From contig MDLA01000091.1 in NCBI GenBank assembly GCA_001730015.1, forward strand, positions 1-64,000: a stretch of 64,000 nucleotides of DNA, read 5' to 3'. This stretch comes from Chromatiales bacterium (ex Bugula neritina AB1) (GTDB lineage Bacteria > Pseudomonadota > Gammaproteobacteria > Granulosicoccales > Granulosicoccaceae). The first letter of the stretch is position 1. Every line of letters begins with the position of its first letter. The notes beneath the pieces are model-generated. The model did not search any database, was not told the DNA's origin, and saw only the letters and a list, made by a program, of their open reading frames with translations. Below, in pieces: positions 36,985-45,811 of this stretch. A program made the translations under genes and the position numbers.

Positions 36985-37240
36985 TGATTTCCCTCCAGTT
37001 AAAAGCGTGAGTACATCAGGCTACACTGATAGCAAAGAATTTTAAAGGGTTATGCAGCAGTTAATGAGACAATTCTTCGAGAACACTACCGGTGATTATC
37101 GTAGCTTGTGGTTGATTAATAAATAGTCGGGAAGTTGTCAGGGGGAGATCCCCAGGCAATGCAAGTTAGCCTGCCGCATCTTGTGCACGGCTACTCGACG
37201 TTATTGTTTACCGGTACATTGAAAGCTGCCATTCGAAGTT

Positions 37241-37432
37241 CATCCTGGTGTTGCATAAAATTTAGAGTTAAGAAACTTATAGATCTGTATGAAAGGTGCT
37301 GCACAGAGTTTTTACTGGATTGAGCCTGGTCATTCTAAGTGATATTCAGGGAAAATGAGTACAGCGCCTTAGATGCTGCTATAGAAGTAGCGCAGCGGTC
37401 CTGGGCCGAAATTTTATGCAGCACCAGGTTCT
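37241..37432. repeat. 190-bp element with about 24-bp terminal inverted repeats
   Basis: TCCTGGTGTTGCATAAAATTT at the left is matched by the complement of AAATTTTATGCAGCACCAGG at the right (one mismatch in the core). The interior shows no gene. The size and ends suggest a MITE. Within the 520-bp gap between the cyclase and ankyrin genes I see nothing else. Confidence 0.45.
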
Positions 37433-37504
37433 ACTGGCTGATATTGTTGAATCTCTCGATGTGTTGAGTAATGAGCTACTCGCCTGGGCTGGTCGTCCGT
37501 ATGC

Positions 37505-38197
37505 TTATTTCGCGTTTGGTATGGGTGCATTAGAGAATGGCTGTCCGGTTTGTAGTGTTAGATCTATACCCTTGTCGACAAAGTACTCAATCAATTCAGC
37601 ATGCCCGTATCTTGCGGCATAGTGGACAAGTGTCCATCGGGCATTGTTGGTTGTTATTATGGCCCCATTTTTCAGTAAAGCATCAATGACGTCGATATGC
37701 CCAGCGTATGCGGCGCTGCTCAAAGGTGTGCTGCCACTTTTGCCTGTCGCGTTCGGATTAGCGCCCTGAGACAATAGATAATTGACTATATCCAGACGAC
37801 CTTCGCGTGCTGCCGCCTTCACGGGAGTATCCTGTGAACTGTCCTTTAGCTCAATGTCCGCTCCACGGGAAATAAGCATTTTGACAGTTTCAAGGTGGCC
37901 GTTAGTGGCAGCAGCAGTTAATAACGTATAGACCATCTGCGTATCGGGAGATACAAGCCCCTCGCGTATGGCTAGCTCAACCACCTGCGTCGCTCCGCGG
38001 CCGGACCCATACTCCATAGTATTAACCAATTCAAGCTCATTGAGAGCCTTGAGCTTCTGCAACAGAGTCGATTCTTGTTCAGAAAGCTGACCCGCACCAG
38101 AATCCACTCGCGTTTTTAAGTTGGCACTACTCTGGGAGCAGATGCCTATCGCAAGCAGCCCTGCAATTATGTATTTCGCGGGGACAAATATTTTCAT
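37505..38197 (-). CDS. exported ankyrin-repeat protein
   Basis: 230 residues from ATG 38197, with GAGGAA about 5 nt upstream. ATG 38212 is possible but poorly placed. Signal peptide (KYIIAGLLAIGICSQSSA), then about four ankyrin repeats: TLLTAAATNGHLETVKMLIS, TPVKAAAREGRLDIVNYLLS, TPLSSAAYAGHIDVIDALLK and TLVHYAARYGHAELIEYFVD. Likely a periplasmic protein-protein interaction module, partner unknown. Its start is 35 bp from a GGCTAAC core-like heptamer (38232-38238), the same spacing as the other genes of this minus-strand block, so it may be a cassette gene. Confidence 0.85.
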   Translation of the reverse strand: MKIFVPAKYIIAGLLAIGICSQSSANLKTRVDSGAGQLSEQESTLLQKLKALNELELVNTMEYGSGRGATQVVELAIREGLVSPDTQMVYTLLTAAATNGHLETVKMLISRGADIELKDSSQDTPVKAAAREGRLDIVNYLLSQGANPNATGKSGSTPLSSAAYAGHIDVIDALLKNGAIITTNNARWTLVHYAARYGHAELIEYFVDKGIDLTLQTGQPFSNAPIPNAK

Positions 38198-38529
38198 TCT
38201 TTCCTCAAACATGCTTACCCGTCGCCACTCAGGCTAACGGAGAAAATTCTATATGTACCTCAGAAGCTCGTCGACAGCACAAATGATTCCTTTACTGGAA
38301 TGATAGAATTCTTATTTGATTGAGATATCGATCCCAAAACCTCCAATGGTTATACCAACCCTTAGAATCGCACACGCACATCGAGAATTACGGTGATATC
38401 ATCGTAGATGTTAAGTCGGGCACACGCCTGCCTCGGTTTGCCTCTATATGGCGTGTCAGGTAGTATTCGAAGAGTTCACTGCAGCGTTTGCTAGAATGGC
38501 TTTCCGTCTAGTAGTGCATTAGCACAGCA

Positions 38530-38683
38530 GGATCATTACACAGTGGCATAGTTCAGTAGCCAGAGTGGGGCCGGTCAGGAGCTAATCGGCCCGTCTATTT
38601 TACCGTCGTCGGGAACCGCCCTGTGCGGAGCCGCATGCAGAGCGGTGTGAGGGCTGGAAGCTAGATACTTCCGGCTACGCGAT
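38530..38683 (+). mobile_element. group II intron, 3' end fragment (I1)
   Basis: From about 38530 the plus strand matches the 3' ends of the introns at 39535-40127 and 41195-42525: GGAGCTAATCGGCC, the hairpin CCCTGTGCGG with its complement, and a terminal hairpin ending GGCTACGCGAT. The upstream part is missing. Its last base is the first base of the stop triplet of the minus-strand NERD gene, and the 3' exon begins TAAGT. Confidence 0.6.
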
Positions 38684-39456
38684 TAAGTGATTTTTTGGAT
38701 TGCGCGACACGACGGAAAACCAGAACAGCCCCAGAATTCACTGCCTTTATTAGCGCCCTTTTTTGCTCTACGTAACACCATGGCTTTTCCATAATTAGAG
38801 CAATTCTTCTCCGGCACAGATTCGTGACGTGTTTTTAGGTTCTGTACGTGCTCCTTATCAGTCTTTCTCGAAGGCTCAAGCCTTCCGGCTTCAATTTGGG
38901 CAGCAATAGACTGCACCTGGGATTTCGATAATATTGGCAAGCTATACGATTTTATATAATCCACGAAGCCTATTCCGCGTGTAACATTTGGCGGCATCTC
39001 TGTCTTTAATGTACACTCTCCTGTAAATGCTATTACGGAGATTATTGCCTCGGGAGAAATCCCTAGAGCAGACTCTAATGTTTTTACGTGTTTAAAGTTC
39101 TGGCGAAGAGGGTTTTGAAATTTATTTTTTTCCTTGAATATCTGCTGTGTCCATTGCGCTTGACTTTCTCCGCCGAAGATCCAGCCTTTCATGTTCTTTG
39201 TTTCCACAACAAACACACCGAACTGCGAAACGAAAATATGATCTATCTGGGTTGTGCCATCATCAGTTGGTAGGGTTACATTATGAATGGGATGATAGAC
39301 ATCTTTTGGTAGCTTAATCTTCGCTAGGAACTTTACCAGAGCCTCCCCAATGATGCCCTTTACTTTCGGAGTTCTGAGAAATCCAATGAAGATGATAAAC
39401 GGCAATACCCACAAAATTTGTTTTACTGCAGCTTGTATAATTGGTGTGAAATCCAT
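38683..39456 (-). CDS. NERD-domain protein with topoisomerase-type zinc finger
   Basis: 257 residues. A membrane-type N-terminal helix (ILWVLPFIIFIGFL), a NERD nuclease-related domain (about 36-150, GTTQIDHIFVSQFGVFVVET with the catalytic-like Asp and ExK in ETKNMKG) and a C-terminal topoisomerase C4 finger (AMVLRRAKKGANKGSEFWGC, SGFPSCR). In the finger the first Cys pair reads CSNY rather than CxxC, so one zinc ligand is lost. It may act on nucleic acid at the membrane. Minus-strand gene in the putative cassette block; its stop codon lies exactly at a group II intron 3' junction. Confidence 0.85.
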   Translation of the reverse strand: MDFTPIIQAAVKQILWVLPFIIFIGFLRTPKVKGIIGEALVKFLAKIKLPKDVYHPIHNVTLPTDDGTTQIDHIFVSQFGVFVVETKNMKGWIFGGESQAQWTQQIFKEKNKFQNPLRQNFKHVKTLESALGISPEAIISVIAFTGECTLKTEMPPNVTRGIGFVDYIKSYSLPILSKSQVQSIAAQIEAGRLEPSRKTDKEHVQNLKTRHESVPEKNCSNYGKAMVLRRAKKGANKGSEFWGCSGFPSCRAIQKIT

Positions 39457-39534
39457 GTTAATTCTACCTCAGTACATCTAGACTATTCTCACTTAATGCC
39501 AAGCTCAGCGGCACTTCACGCGGGGGCTGTTTGT

Positions 39535-40127
39535 GTGCATCACTGGAAGCCTGCGAGCAGCACTGCGAGTTGCTGAACAATCATATCATATAAAGTGGCC
39601 CAAGACCCATTGTTGGTAGAAGTAGGGGTGCAAGATGACGAAGCCTGGTGATCTAAGAGTCACTGTAAATAATGCAGTTGTGCAGAGAAAGTATATGTTA
39701 TTACCCGGAGAGATCTGGTTAACAGGCGATCGTCTCTGACCCTGTGAGGCCGGGGTTTAAAGCCGTCCGGCACTTCAGCTCTGTCATCGGTTGAAAGTGA
39801 GCGAATAGATGGCAAACGATAGCGCAGGTGGTGGCAGCACTGCCGGTAATTTATTAGAAGCCAGCAGAGCGCGTAGTGCAAACGCTCACTGTAATGGGTG
39901 AGGAAAGGTGAAGGCCTGAACCTGATGGTCAATATGGAGCCTGAGTTTACTCACAGTGTATTGGCCCGACCGGAAATCATTACACCGTGGCGTAGTTCAG
40001 TAGCCAGTACTGGAGCGGACCGGAGCTAATCGGCCTGTCGTTTTTACCGTCGTCGGGAACAGCCCTGTGCGGATCCACAAGCAGGGTGGTGTGGGGGTTG
40101 GAGGCTAGATACCTCCGGCTACCTGAT
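39535..40127 (+). mobile_element. group II intron, internally deleted (I2)
   Basis: It starts GTGCATCACTGGAAGCC after the 5' exon CTGTTTGT. It contains domain I-like CTGCGAGTTGCTGAACAA, a block shared with 41560-41640 (CATTGTTGG, GACGAAGCC, GGTGATCTAAG, TTGTGCAG) and the common 3' end ending GGCTACCTGAT. The reverse-transcriptase gene is gone. The flanks rejoin to TTGT|TAGCTGC. Orientation is opposite to the genes around it. Confidence 0.65.
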
Positions 40128-40450
40128 TAGCTGCGATCATCCGGCTCTACAAAAGCATTAAGCCTATCCGCAATCTCAGTACACTTACTCAAAGGTACGC
40201 CTGTTGTAAGGAGAGCGCCGTTCTCAAGAGAAATATTCCCAACCGCCTCTCCAGAAAACATAAAATATGCTTTTCCCTCTCCGGAAAATACAATCTCCTC
40301 TTTCGTAAACGGATTTTTACCTATCCTATCTTCTATCTGTTTCAAGGAATTGTCAGTCTGAATTATTTTATTCCATTCAGCTAAATCTATATCTCCTGTT
40401 GTTCCTCTAATTATTCCGAATTCCAAGTCATCGGCGTTTGTCAGATCCAC
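40127..40450 (-). CDS. hypothetical cassette protein
   Basis: 107 residues from GTG 40450 with GGAG about 9 nt upstream. No recognisable domain: acidic, soluble, with DIDLAEWNKIIQTDNSLKQI and ENGALLTTGVPLSKCTEIAD. Small, lone and minus-strand like its neighbours. The stop TAA (40129-40127) falls at the intron 3' junction, where the attC-like core would read GCTAAC. This is how integron cassette genes often end. Confidence 0.55.
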   Translation of the reverse strand: MDLTNADDLEFGIIRGTTGDIDLAEWNKIIQTDNSLKQIEDRIGKNPFTKEEIVFSGEGKAYFMFSGEAVGNISLENGALLTTGVPLSKCTEIADRLNAFVEPDDRS

Positions 40451-40553
40451 GCTCTCATTCTCCGTTACGAATTAACTGGTAGTACACCCATATAAGAATA
40501 CAAAGAAAATAATTAACAATTCCTTCATATGCACGATAGCGCTCGTTCTTTTT

Positions 40554-40673
40554 AGCTAACGCCAACCACAGGGGCAGTGAATTTGGTGGTCATTTGTGTG
40601 TGAATATGGGGAGGCACGACCATACACACAAACGGGCGCCGCGAGCACGGTGCAGTGGTTGGTTTTGTTAGCT
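40554..40673 (-). other. attC-like recombination site (uninterrupted)
   Basis: 120-bp imperfect palindrome. In cassette orientation (minus) it opens AGCTAAC AAAACCAACCAC and closes GTGGTTGGC GTTAGCT, so outer cores and inner boxes pair, and the centre pairs again through TTTGTGTGT/CACACACAAA. The length equals that of large Vibrio-type attC sites. The stop codon of the gene at 40668-41036 is the TAA in the first core. The outer cores differ from the GTTRRRY consensus at one position. An alternative is an unrelated palindromic repeat. Confidence 0.6.
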
Positions 40674-41036
40674 CTCCCATGGCAAGTCATCCCAATGTAA
40701 ATAATGATTCACCGCCTCTTCAGCAATACTATATCCATGACCCCTGGTGCTTGTTCTTTTATATTTCACTTTCGCGTCTTTGAGTATTGACTCTGCCAGC
40801 TTCAATAGCTCGCTTGTATCACCTTCAGCGTAGTTCTCATGACTTTCATCGAATATATTGGATAAATTTCTAGCCTTAGCATTCCCATTGCTTTTTTCAT
40901 ACGCTATTTCTTGTGTATATTGCAGCATGCTAGCCAGCACTACAGACAATCTATGCGTTCTACCGCTTGGAACCATGCGGTGAATCATGTCCAGCCAAAC
41001 ACTGTAAACCTTTTTTCCAACAACCGCTTCAATCAT
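40668..41036 (-). CDS. hypothetical cassette protein
   Basis: 122 residues, helical, basic and soluble: KKVYSVWLDMIHRMVPSGRT, LASMLQYTQEIAYEKS and EEAVNHYLHWDDLPWES at the end. I do not recognise a family. It starts 45 bp from an attC-like core (41081-41087) and stops inside the attC-like core at 40668-40673, so gene plus site form a complete cassette-like unit of about 480 bp. Confidence 0.6.
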   Translation of the reverse strand: MIEAVVGKKVYSVWLDMIHRMVPSGRTHRLSVVLASMLQYTQEIAYEKSNGNAKARNLSNIFDESHENYAEGDTSELLKLAESILKDAKVKYKRTSTRGHGYSIAEEAVNHYLHWDDLPWES

Positions 41037-41080
41037 ATTTTCATATATTCCAGGTTTTACATGCCGAGTATTTCTCGGGA

Positions 41081-41194
41081 GCTAAACTCCGCTTCAGTCG
41101 TAGTGCATGGGTTAGCCATTTGTGTGCGAATATGGCGAGCTTGCGAGCTGCACATAAACCGACAACGTGTACGCTGTCGGCTACAACGACTTGT
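41081..41194 (-). other. attC-like site, arm left of a group II intron insertion
   Basis: Plus strand GCTAAAC, then AGTCGTAG, and at the other end CTACAACGACTTGT just before the intron. Adding the 3' exon TATAC (42526-42530) gives 119 bp, almost the same length as the site at 40554-40673. The two share the central block ATTTGTGTG and GAATATGG. The inner boxes AGTCGTAG and CTACaACGACT pair. The intron splits the core as TTGT|TATAC. Confidence 0.5.
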
Positions 41195-41392
41195 GTACGC
41201 CCGGCATGGGCATGAACTAATGGGGTGAAAGTCCCCTGTAGGAGGATCACCATTTAATACAATCATTGATTGATATTAGATGACAACTACTGGCAAATGG
41301 CAAGGGCAGAACCGTGAGGTTTTGTCTGAAGGAAGCCGCGAGCAAAACTGCGAGCTGATGAACAAGAACATCATATGAGGCGTAGGCACTGG

Positions 41393-41552
41393 GAGCCTGT
41401 CCGAGAATGAATGATCTACTGCGGACGCGATATTTTGGCCAGCTATTGCGATCGATTTGGTTGAATATGAATAACTATTCGCCCAAATCGATCCCAATAT
41501 CTGACTCAAAATCTCTCGCCCTCGCTACGACCCTCATTATCGGACAGGCTCC
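41393..41552. repeat. MITE family A, copy 3
   Basis: 160 bp with ends GAGCCTGTCCGAGAATGA and its complement (TTATCGGACAGGCTC at the far end). It is inserted in the 5' domain of intron I3. The interior matches the copies at 35845, 56446 and 56729. Confidence 0.8.
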
Positions 41553-41814
41553 TGGCTCATTGTTGGCGGAATAGGGGCACAAGACGACGAAGCCAGGTGA
41601 TCTAAGGGCCACCGCAAATGATGGAGTTGTGCAGTGAAAGATTATGTTCTTATCCGGGCAGATATGCCCGGCGAGCAATCGTAAACGAACCAGTGGGGTG
41701 CTGGTCGAACAAAACTCGGTATCCCGACGGTGACGAACCGGGTAATCCAGCAAGCAATATCTCAGATATTAACGCCCGTGTTCAGTCCGGCCTTTTCGGA
41801 TAGCAGCCTGGGGT

Positions 41815-42456
41815 TTCGTACCAAACGTGGGGGCAACAAGCAGTACAGCAAGTCCACCGACAGTTAAAAGCAGGAAACCGCTTTGCGGTGGACGTTTATC
41901 TTTCAAAGTATTTTTATCGGGTAAATCACAATCTATTGATTGCACTGAAACTAAAGGTCGGCAAAGATAAAAGCCGTGTTGTTAAATCGTCTGAAAGCGA
42001 ATTTCCCGGGTTTGGTTTCCGTTCCGGTAATATAAGATGGAGCGAGAAAACGCAGGAGCGATTCAAAGATAAGGCGCAGAGCGATTGATCATCCACAACT
42101 GTGGGGTGTCGATGAACTACCAGCTATTCAAACTCAGCCAATATTTACAAGGCTGGATCAATTACTTTGGAATCGCCAACGGCTACCAGCGTTGTCTGGA
42201 TCTGGATCACTGGATTCGACGACGAGTGAGAATGGCTTACTGGCGCCAGTGGCGAAAGCCACGCACCAAAGTAAGTAGTTTGATGAAGCTGGGGGTGCAT
42301 GTACGCACAGCGGTTGCATGCGGTATTAGCAGTAAGGGACCTTGGCGTAGCTCAAAAACTCCGGGCATCCAACAGGCGCTATCTTTAGCGTTTCTAAAGT
42401 CCGAAGGTCTGGCGAGTCTGCGTGATGGATGGATCAAGCTTCACCATTCTCAGTGA
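41815..42456 (+). pseudogene. group II intron reverse transcriptase/maturase, degraded
   Basis: One frame reads QQAVQQVHRQLKAGNRFAVD, VYLSKYFYRVNHNLL (RT block before the YADD region), then jumps to KVGKDKSRVVKSSESEFPGF and FRSGNIRWSEKTQERFKDKA before a stop at about 42088. The catalytic YADD and most of the fingers/palm are deleted. After a frameshift the maturase domain continues (SMNYQLFKLSQYLQGWINYF, LDHWIRRRVRMAYWRQWRKP, CGISSKGPWRSSKTPG) to 42456. It cannot encode active enzyme. Confidence 0.85.
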
Positions 42457-42551
42457 AACGCCCTGTGCGGACCCGCATGCAGGGTGTTGTGGGGAGGGCT
42501 GGCTAGATACCAGTCCTTACCCGATTATACACTGCATGAACCACAAATAAG

Positions 42552-43025
42552 CTATGTCAATGGCTTTGCTGTCTTAAGAATCTCCATTCCATGTTTCGCT
42601 TCGGCAGACATCAACGGCATTATAGATGCTTTATCATTGCTAGCCAGAGAGACTATTTCCTTCTGTTTTTCACCAAGATGTTCTAGCATAAATGCTATTG
42701 CTGCATCTGGTTTTGAGGCCATATCTGGCGCAGACTCTTTCACAAAGCTTTGTAGTTCTGATTTCAAACTACTCGTTTCGATTAATTTGTTGATATTATT
42801 TTCCAGTTTGTCCACCGGTTTTTGGAAAATACGTTTTACAGCCGGACGAGTACAAATGGCTGCGGCCCAAAGAGCACCACCAAGCGCACCGATAGCCACT
42901 CCTGGTACGGCTCCAACACCGCCAACAGCAGCACCTCCTGTTCCACCCCAAGCAGAACCTACGATCATTCCTGATATAATAAATCCTCCTGTGCACACAT
43001 ATTTCCCTGCAGAATCATCACTCAT
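42552..43025 (-). CDS. hypothetical glycine-zipper protein
   Basis: 157 residues from ATG 43025 with AAAGGA about 9 nt upstream. A longer start at 43058 lacks such a site. An N-terminal glycine-zipper hydrophobic stretch (GGTGGAAVGGVGAVPGVAIG, ALGGALWAAAI), then a helical soluble part (VDKLENNINKLIETSSLKSE). Membrane insertion is likely. I do not recognise a family. It lies on the minus strand just upstream of the intron-interrupted attC-like site, so it is probably the next cassette gene. It stops 26 bp before the intron junction. Confidence 0.6.
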   Translation of the reverse strand: MSDDSAGKYVCTGGFIISGMIVGSAWGGTGGAAVGGVGAVPGVAIGALGGALWAAAICTRPAVKRIFQKPVDKLENNINKLIETSSLKSELQSFVKESAPDMASKPDAAIAFMLEHLGEKQKEIVSLASNDKASIMPLMSAEAKHGMEILKTAKPLT

Positions 43026-43323
43026 ATATGTTTTCCTTTGGTTTGATTTGTATAACATTCTTATTCAGTTTCAATATGACGTGTTTAAACGCGTCATGTT
43101 GACATATATCTCCGGATCTCCATTTTGTGGATTCCCCCCATTTCTAAAATAAAAACAAGCGCTTTCGCTTGCCGGACACAAAAATAGTAGCAGACAAAAA
43201 CATCATACCGCACGATAGCATGCGGAACCAGATTCCGCGCGGAGTACAGTTGTAAAGAACAAGCTGTAAAAGTAATCAACCATGTGTTATTGCTCCTTAC
43301 TTTTCAATAGTCGTGGGTCTTAA

Positions 43324-43498
43324 CCCGCATAATTCATGGGATTGACGGCATCTCACCTGATCTTTGATTCCCGAGCGAATATTTTCTCTTGCAAATATCA
43401 ACAAGTATTGGACGCGAGAAGAATATACGCTGTGAAATCCCTTGCCGTGAATAAGTAATGTCTGCGCGTTATGCTCGCCACCCCATGAATAATCCAGG
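43324..43498. repeat. IS1380-derived MITE, copy 2
   Basis: 175 bp, in inverted orientation relative to 27371-27545 with most positions identical (for example GACGGCATCTCACCTGA and CTCTTGCAAATATCAA). Ends CCCGCATAATTCATGGGA and CCCCATGAATAATCCAGG. It marks the boundary between the cassette-like block and the polyamine transporter operon. Confidence 0.7.
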
Positions 43499-43733
43499 TA
43501 AGGGGCGCTGGAAGTACTTAAATTCGAATCTTGATACTGACTTTGTTATTGCTGTAATCAGCAGCATTTACGGTTGCTCACGGGTGGCATGTAGCTCGGC
43601 TTTCATTCGCCCGCCTGCACATCGATCGACCAGGCCCTGCTGAAGTTGTCAAAACAACATAAAGCAAATATCTCCCGCCTCGGGTGGTAGTCGCGATAGT
43701 ATTGGGGCGTACTCAAACTACCGTAGGACCGTC

Positions 43734-44816
43734 ATGATCTTTCGAATACCTTCAAGCAGAATTTTCAATCGGCTTTCCGTTTCTCTACTGGCGGCTGCCG
43801 GGCTGCTGAATGCGGGAGCAGCAAACGCCGCAGGCTCTATCAATGCGCTGGTCTGGTGTGATCACACGGACCCTGAGTTCATCGAGCCATTCGAACAAGC
43901 TAATGACGTCAAGGTTAACCTCAAGGAATTTGAGGGCACCGGAGCCGCGTTGTCGATTCTTGAGCAGTCGCGCCCTGGAGACTGGGATGTATTGATCATC
44001 GATGGCGTTGATGTGCCGGCGCTGGCGAAAGATGGCCTGCTGGCGAGTGTGCCGGAGGAGGCGCTGCCAATTGCTGATATCTGGCCGCAGGTGCTGATGG
44101 AGCAGAACCATAAGATTGACGGTCAGTGGTACGGCATGACCGAGCTGTTTGGCTACAACACGATTGCCTATAACAGGGATAATGTCGATCCCGCTGACAT
44201 GCTCGACATGACTTCTATGTGGAGTGGAAAATACAAGGATCGCATCGCCGTATACGACTGGCATACGCCGATGATCGGGCTGGTTGCGATGGGGCTGGGT
44301 AAAAAGACAGCAGATTTATCTGAAGCCGACTTGCCTGAAATCAAGGAGACACTTTTCGAATTGAAGGCCAATGCATCGCAGTTTACCGATGTTGTCGCGA
44401 GCCAGACAGCGCTTGCCACGGGCGAAGTGGATATTCTTTTTGGCGGCGGTGAATGGCTGACCGGGGTGCTGTCACAGGAAATGCCGAACCTGGATTGGGT
44501 GCTGCCGGAGCAGGGTGGCTTGCTGTGGTCTCAGTCGGTGACAATGCTGGCCGATGCGCAAAACCCTGACATGGCGCTTAAATTCATGCAGTACATACTT
44601 AGTCCCGAGGGGCAGGCAAGGCTTGCGACATCGTCCTGCTATTGGGCGATGCCGGCGAATATGAAAACCGGCGATCAATTAAACGATCAGCAGAAAGCAG
44701 CGCTGCGCTGGGATCAGCAACAAGACTATCTCAATAATGCTCAGTTGTACCCGTCCGTCGATGCGGACCTGAATGTGAAGATGGAAGACTTGTGGACCGA
44801 GATGCTGCAGCAATAA
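43734..44816 (+). CDS. spermidine/putrescine-type ABC transporter substrate-binding protein
   Basis: 360 residues with a signal peptide (VSLLAAAGLLNAGAANAAG). PotD/PotF fold: INALVWCDHTDPEFIEPFEQ, WDVLIIDGVDVPALAKDGLL, YGMTELFGYNTIAYNRDNV and QYILSPEGQARLATSSCYW. It captures a polyamine or related small cation/opine in the periplasm for the downstream permease pair and ATPase. First gene of a six-gene plus-strand cluster, 122 bp before the first permease. Confidence 0.88.
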   Translation: MIFRIPSSRIFNRLSVSLLAAAGLLNAGAANAAGSINALVWCDHTDPEFIEPFEQANDVKVNLKEFEGTGAALSILEQSRPGDWDVLIIDGVDVPALAKDGLLASVPEEALPIADIWPQVLMEQNHKIDGQWYGMTELFGYNTIAYNRDNVDPADMLDMTSMWSGKYKDRIAVYDWHTPMIGLVAMGLGKKTADLSEADLPEIKETLFELKANASQFTDVVASQTALATGEVDILFGGGEWLTGVLSQEMPNLDWVLPEQGGLLWSQSVTMLADAQNPDMALKFMQYILSPEGQARLATSSCYWAMPANMKTGDQLNDQQKAALRWDQQQDYLNNAQLYPSVDADLNVKMEDLWTEMLQQ

Positions 44817-44938
44817 GCTCGCTGTCGGGAAATCGAATGGTCTCAATGCATGGGCGAACGTTGCCCGTGCGGTTGATCAGTTCTATAGCTCCGTGAATGT
44901 ATCTTCGTTACTCTGGCTGAAGAAGCTGACTTATCATT

Positions 44939-45811
44939 ATGGCTAGCCACGGTATAGCGAATCGATTGACCGATTCAGGTTTTCGACGCTGGCGATTTGT
45001 TTTGCCAGCGCTGTTGTGGACAATAGCTTTTTTTGTTGTGCCGTTATTGTTTATGGTGGTGATGAGCCTTTGGCAGCGCACTGGTCGCGAAATTGTCGCA
45101 ACCTGGGATCTGCACAACTATCTGAATTTCTTTTCTAAACCACATCTGCTCAAGGCTCTGTTCAACTCGCTGGAAATCGGCGTTACTGTTACGCTGATCT
45201 CGATTGTGCTGGCGTATCCGCTGGCATGGATCATCGCGTATCGTGTGCCCGAGCGGTGGCAGCGAACAGCTCTGATTCTAGCCATTCTGCCGTTCTGGAC
45301 ATCCTATGTTGTGCGCTCGTATGCGTGGCTGCTGGTGCTGTCTAAAAAAGGTATTGTGAATAGCTTTTTGCTCGATACTGGCCTTATTGCCGAACCACTG
45401 GCAATAGCGTCGAGCCGCTATGCGACGATTATCGGTTTTGTGCATTTTTTTGTCATGCTGCTGACGCTCACAATCTATGCGAACCTGAAACAGTTGTCGC
45501 CGAACTATGCGCGCGCAGCGGCTGATCTCGGGGCCGGGCCTGTCCGCACGTTCTGGCATGTGACTTTGCCGCTGACCTTGCCCGGTGTGATGGTTGGCGG
45601 CTTTCTAACCTTCGTGCTTTGCATTGGTGATTATATAACGCCGAAAATTCTAGGCGGTAGCAATGAGCTGGTACTGCCACAGGTGATCATGTTGCAGATA
45701 GGCAGGCGTGCCGATTTTCCAAATGCGGCGGCCATGTCGATCATTTTAATGCTGGTGGTGACAATCGCTTATGTGCTCTGCGCGCGTTGGCTGAAAATGG
45801 AGCGCAGCTGA
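44939..45811 (+). CDS. polyamine-type ABC transporter permease (PotB-like)
   Basis: 290 residues and six hydrophobic helices. WTIAFFVVPLLFMVVMSLW is the first, with ILPFWTSYVVRSYAWL and the EAA-type loop AAADLGAGPVRTFWHVTLPLTLPG near residue 190, as in PotB/PotH. The last codons overlap the next permease (TGATG), so the pair is translationally coupled and forms the inner-membrane heterodimer. Confidence 0.92.
   Translation: MASHGIANRLTDSGFRRWRFVLPALLWTIAFFVVPLLFMVVMSLWQRTGREIVATWDLHNYLNFFSKPHLLKALFNSLEIGVTVTLISIVLAYPLAWIIAYRVPERWQRTALILAILPFWTSYVVRSYAWLLVLSKKGIVNSFLLDTGLIAEPLAIASSRYATIIGFVHFFVMLLTLTIYANLKQLSPNYARAAADLGAGPVRTFWHVTLPLTLPGVMVGGFLTFVLCIGDYITPKILGGSNELVLPQVIMLQIGRRADFPNAAAMSIILMLVVTIAYVLCARWLKMERS

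Larger units (their letters stand above)
41195..42525 (+). mobile_element. group II intron, degraded but with both ends (I3)
   Basis: 5' end GTACGCCCGGCATGGGC followed by GGGGTGAAAGTCCCCTGTAG, domain I-like GAAGCCGCGAGCAAAACTGC, a MITE A insertion, remains of a reverse-transcriptase/maturase gene and a 3' end with the hairpin CCCTGTGCGG/CCGCATGCAGGG and terminal CCGAT. Exon junctions are CGACTTGT and TATAC. Too decayed to move by itself. Confidence 0.8.

Noticed and set aside
37135..37323. 62-codon plus-strand frame
   Set aside because: It starts in ordinary intergenic sequence and ends within the inverted-repeat element, with no similarity that I recognise.
43094..43279. 61-codon minus-strand frame upstream of the glycine-zipper gene
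   Set aside because: Low-complexity, Cys/Tyr-rich composition unlike a real protein, and it overlaps hairpin-forming sequence (AAGCGCTTTCGCTT).
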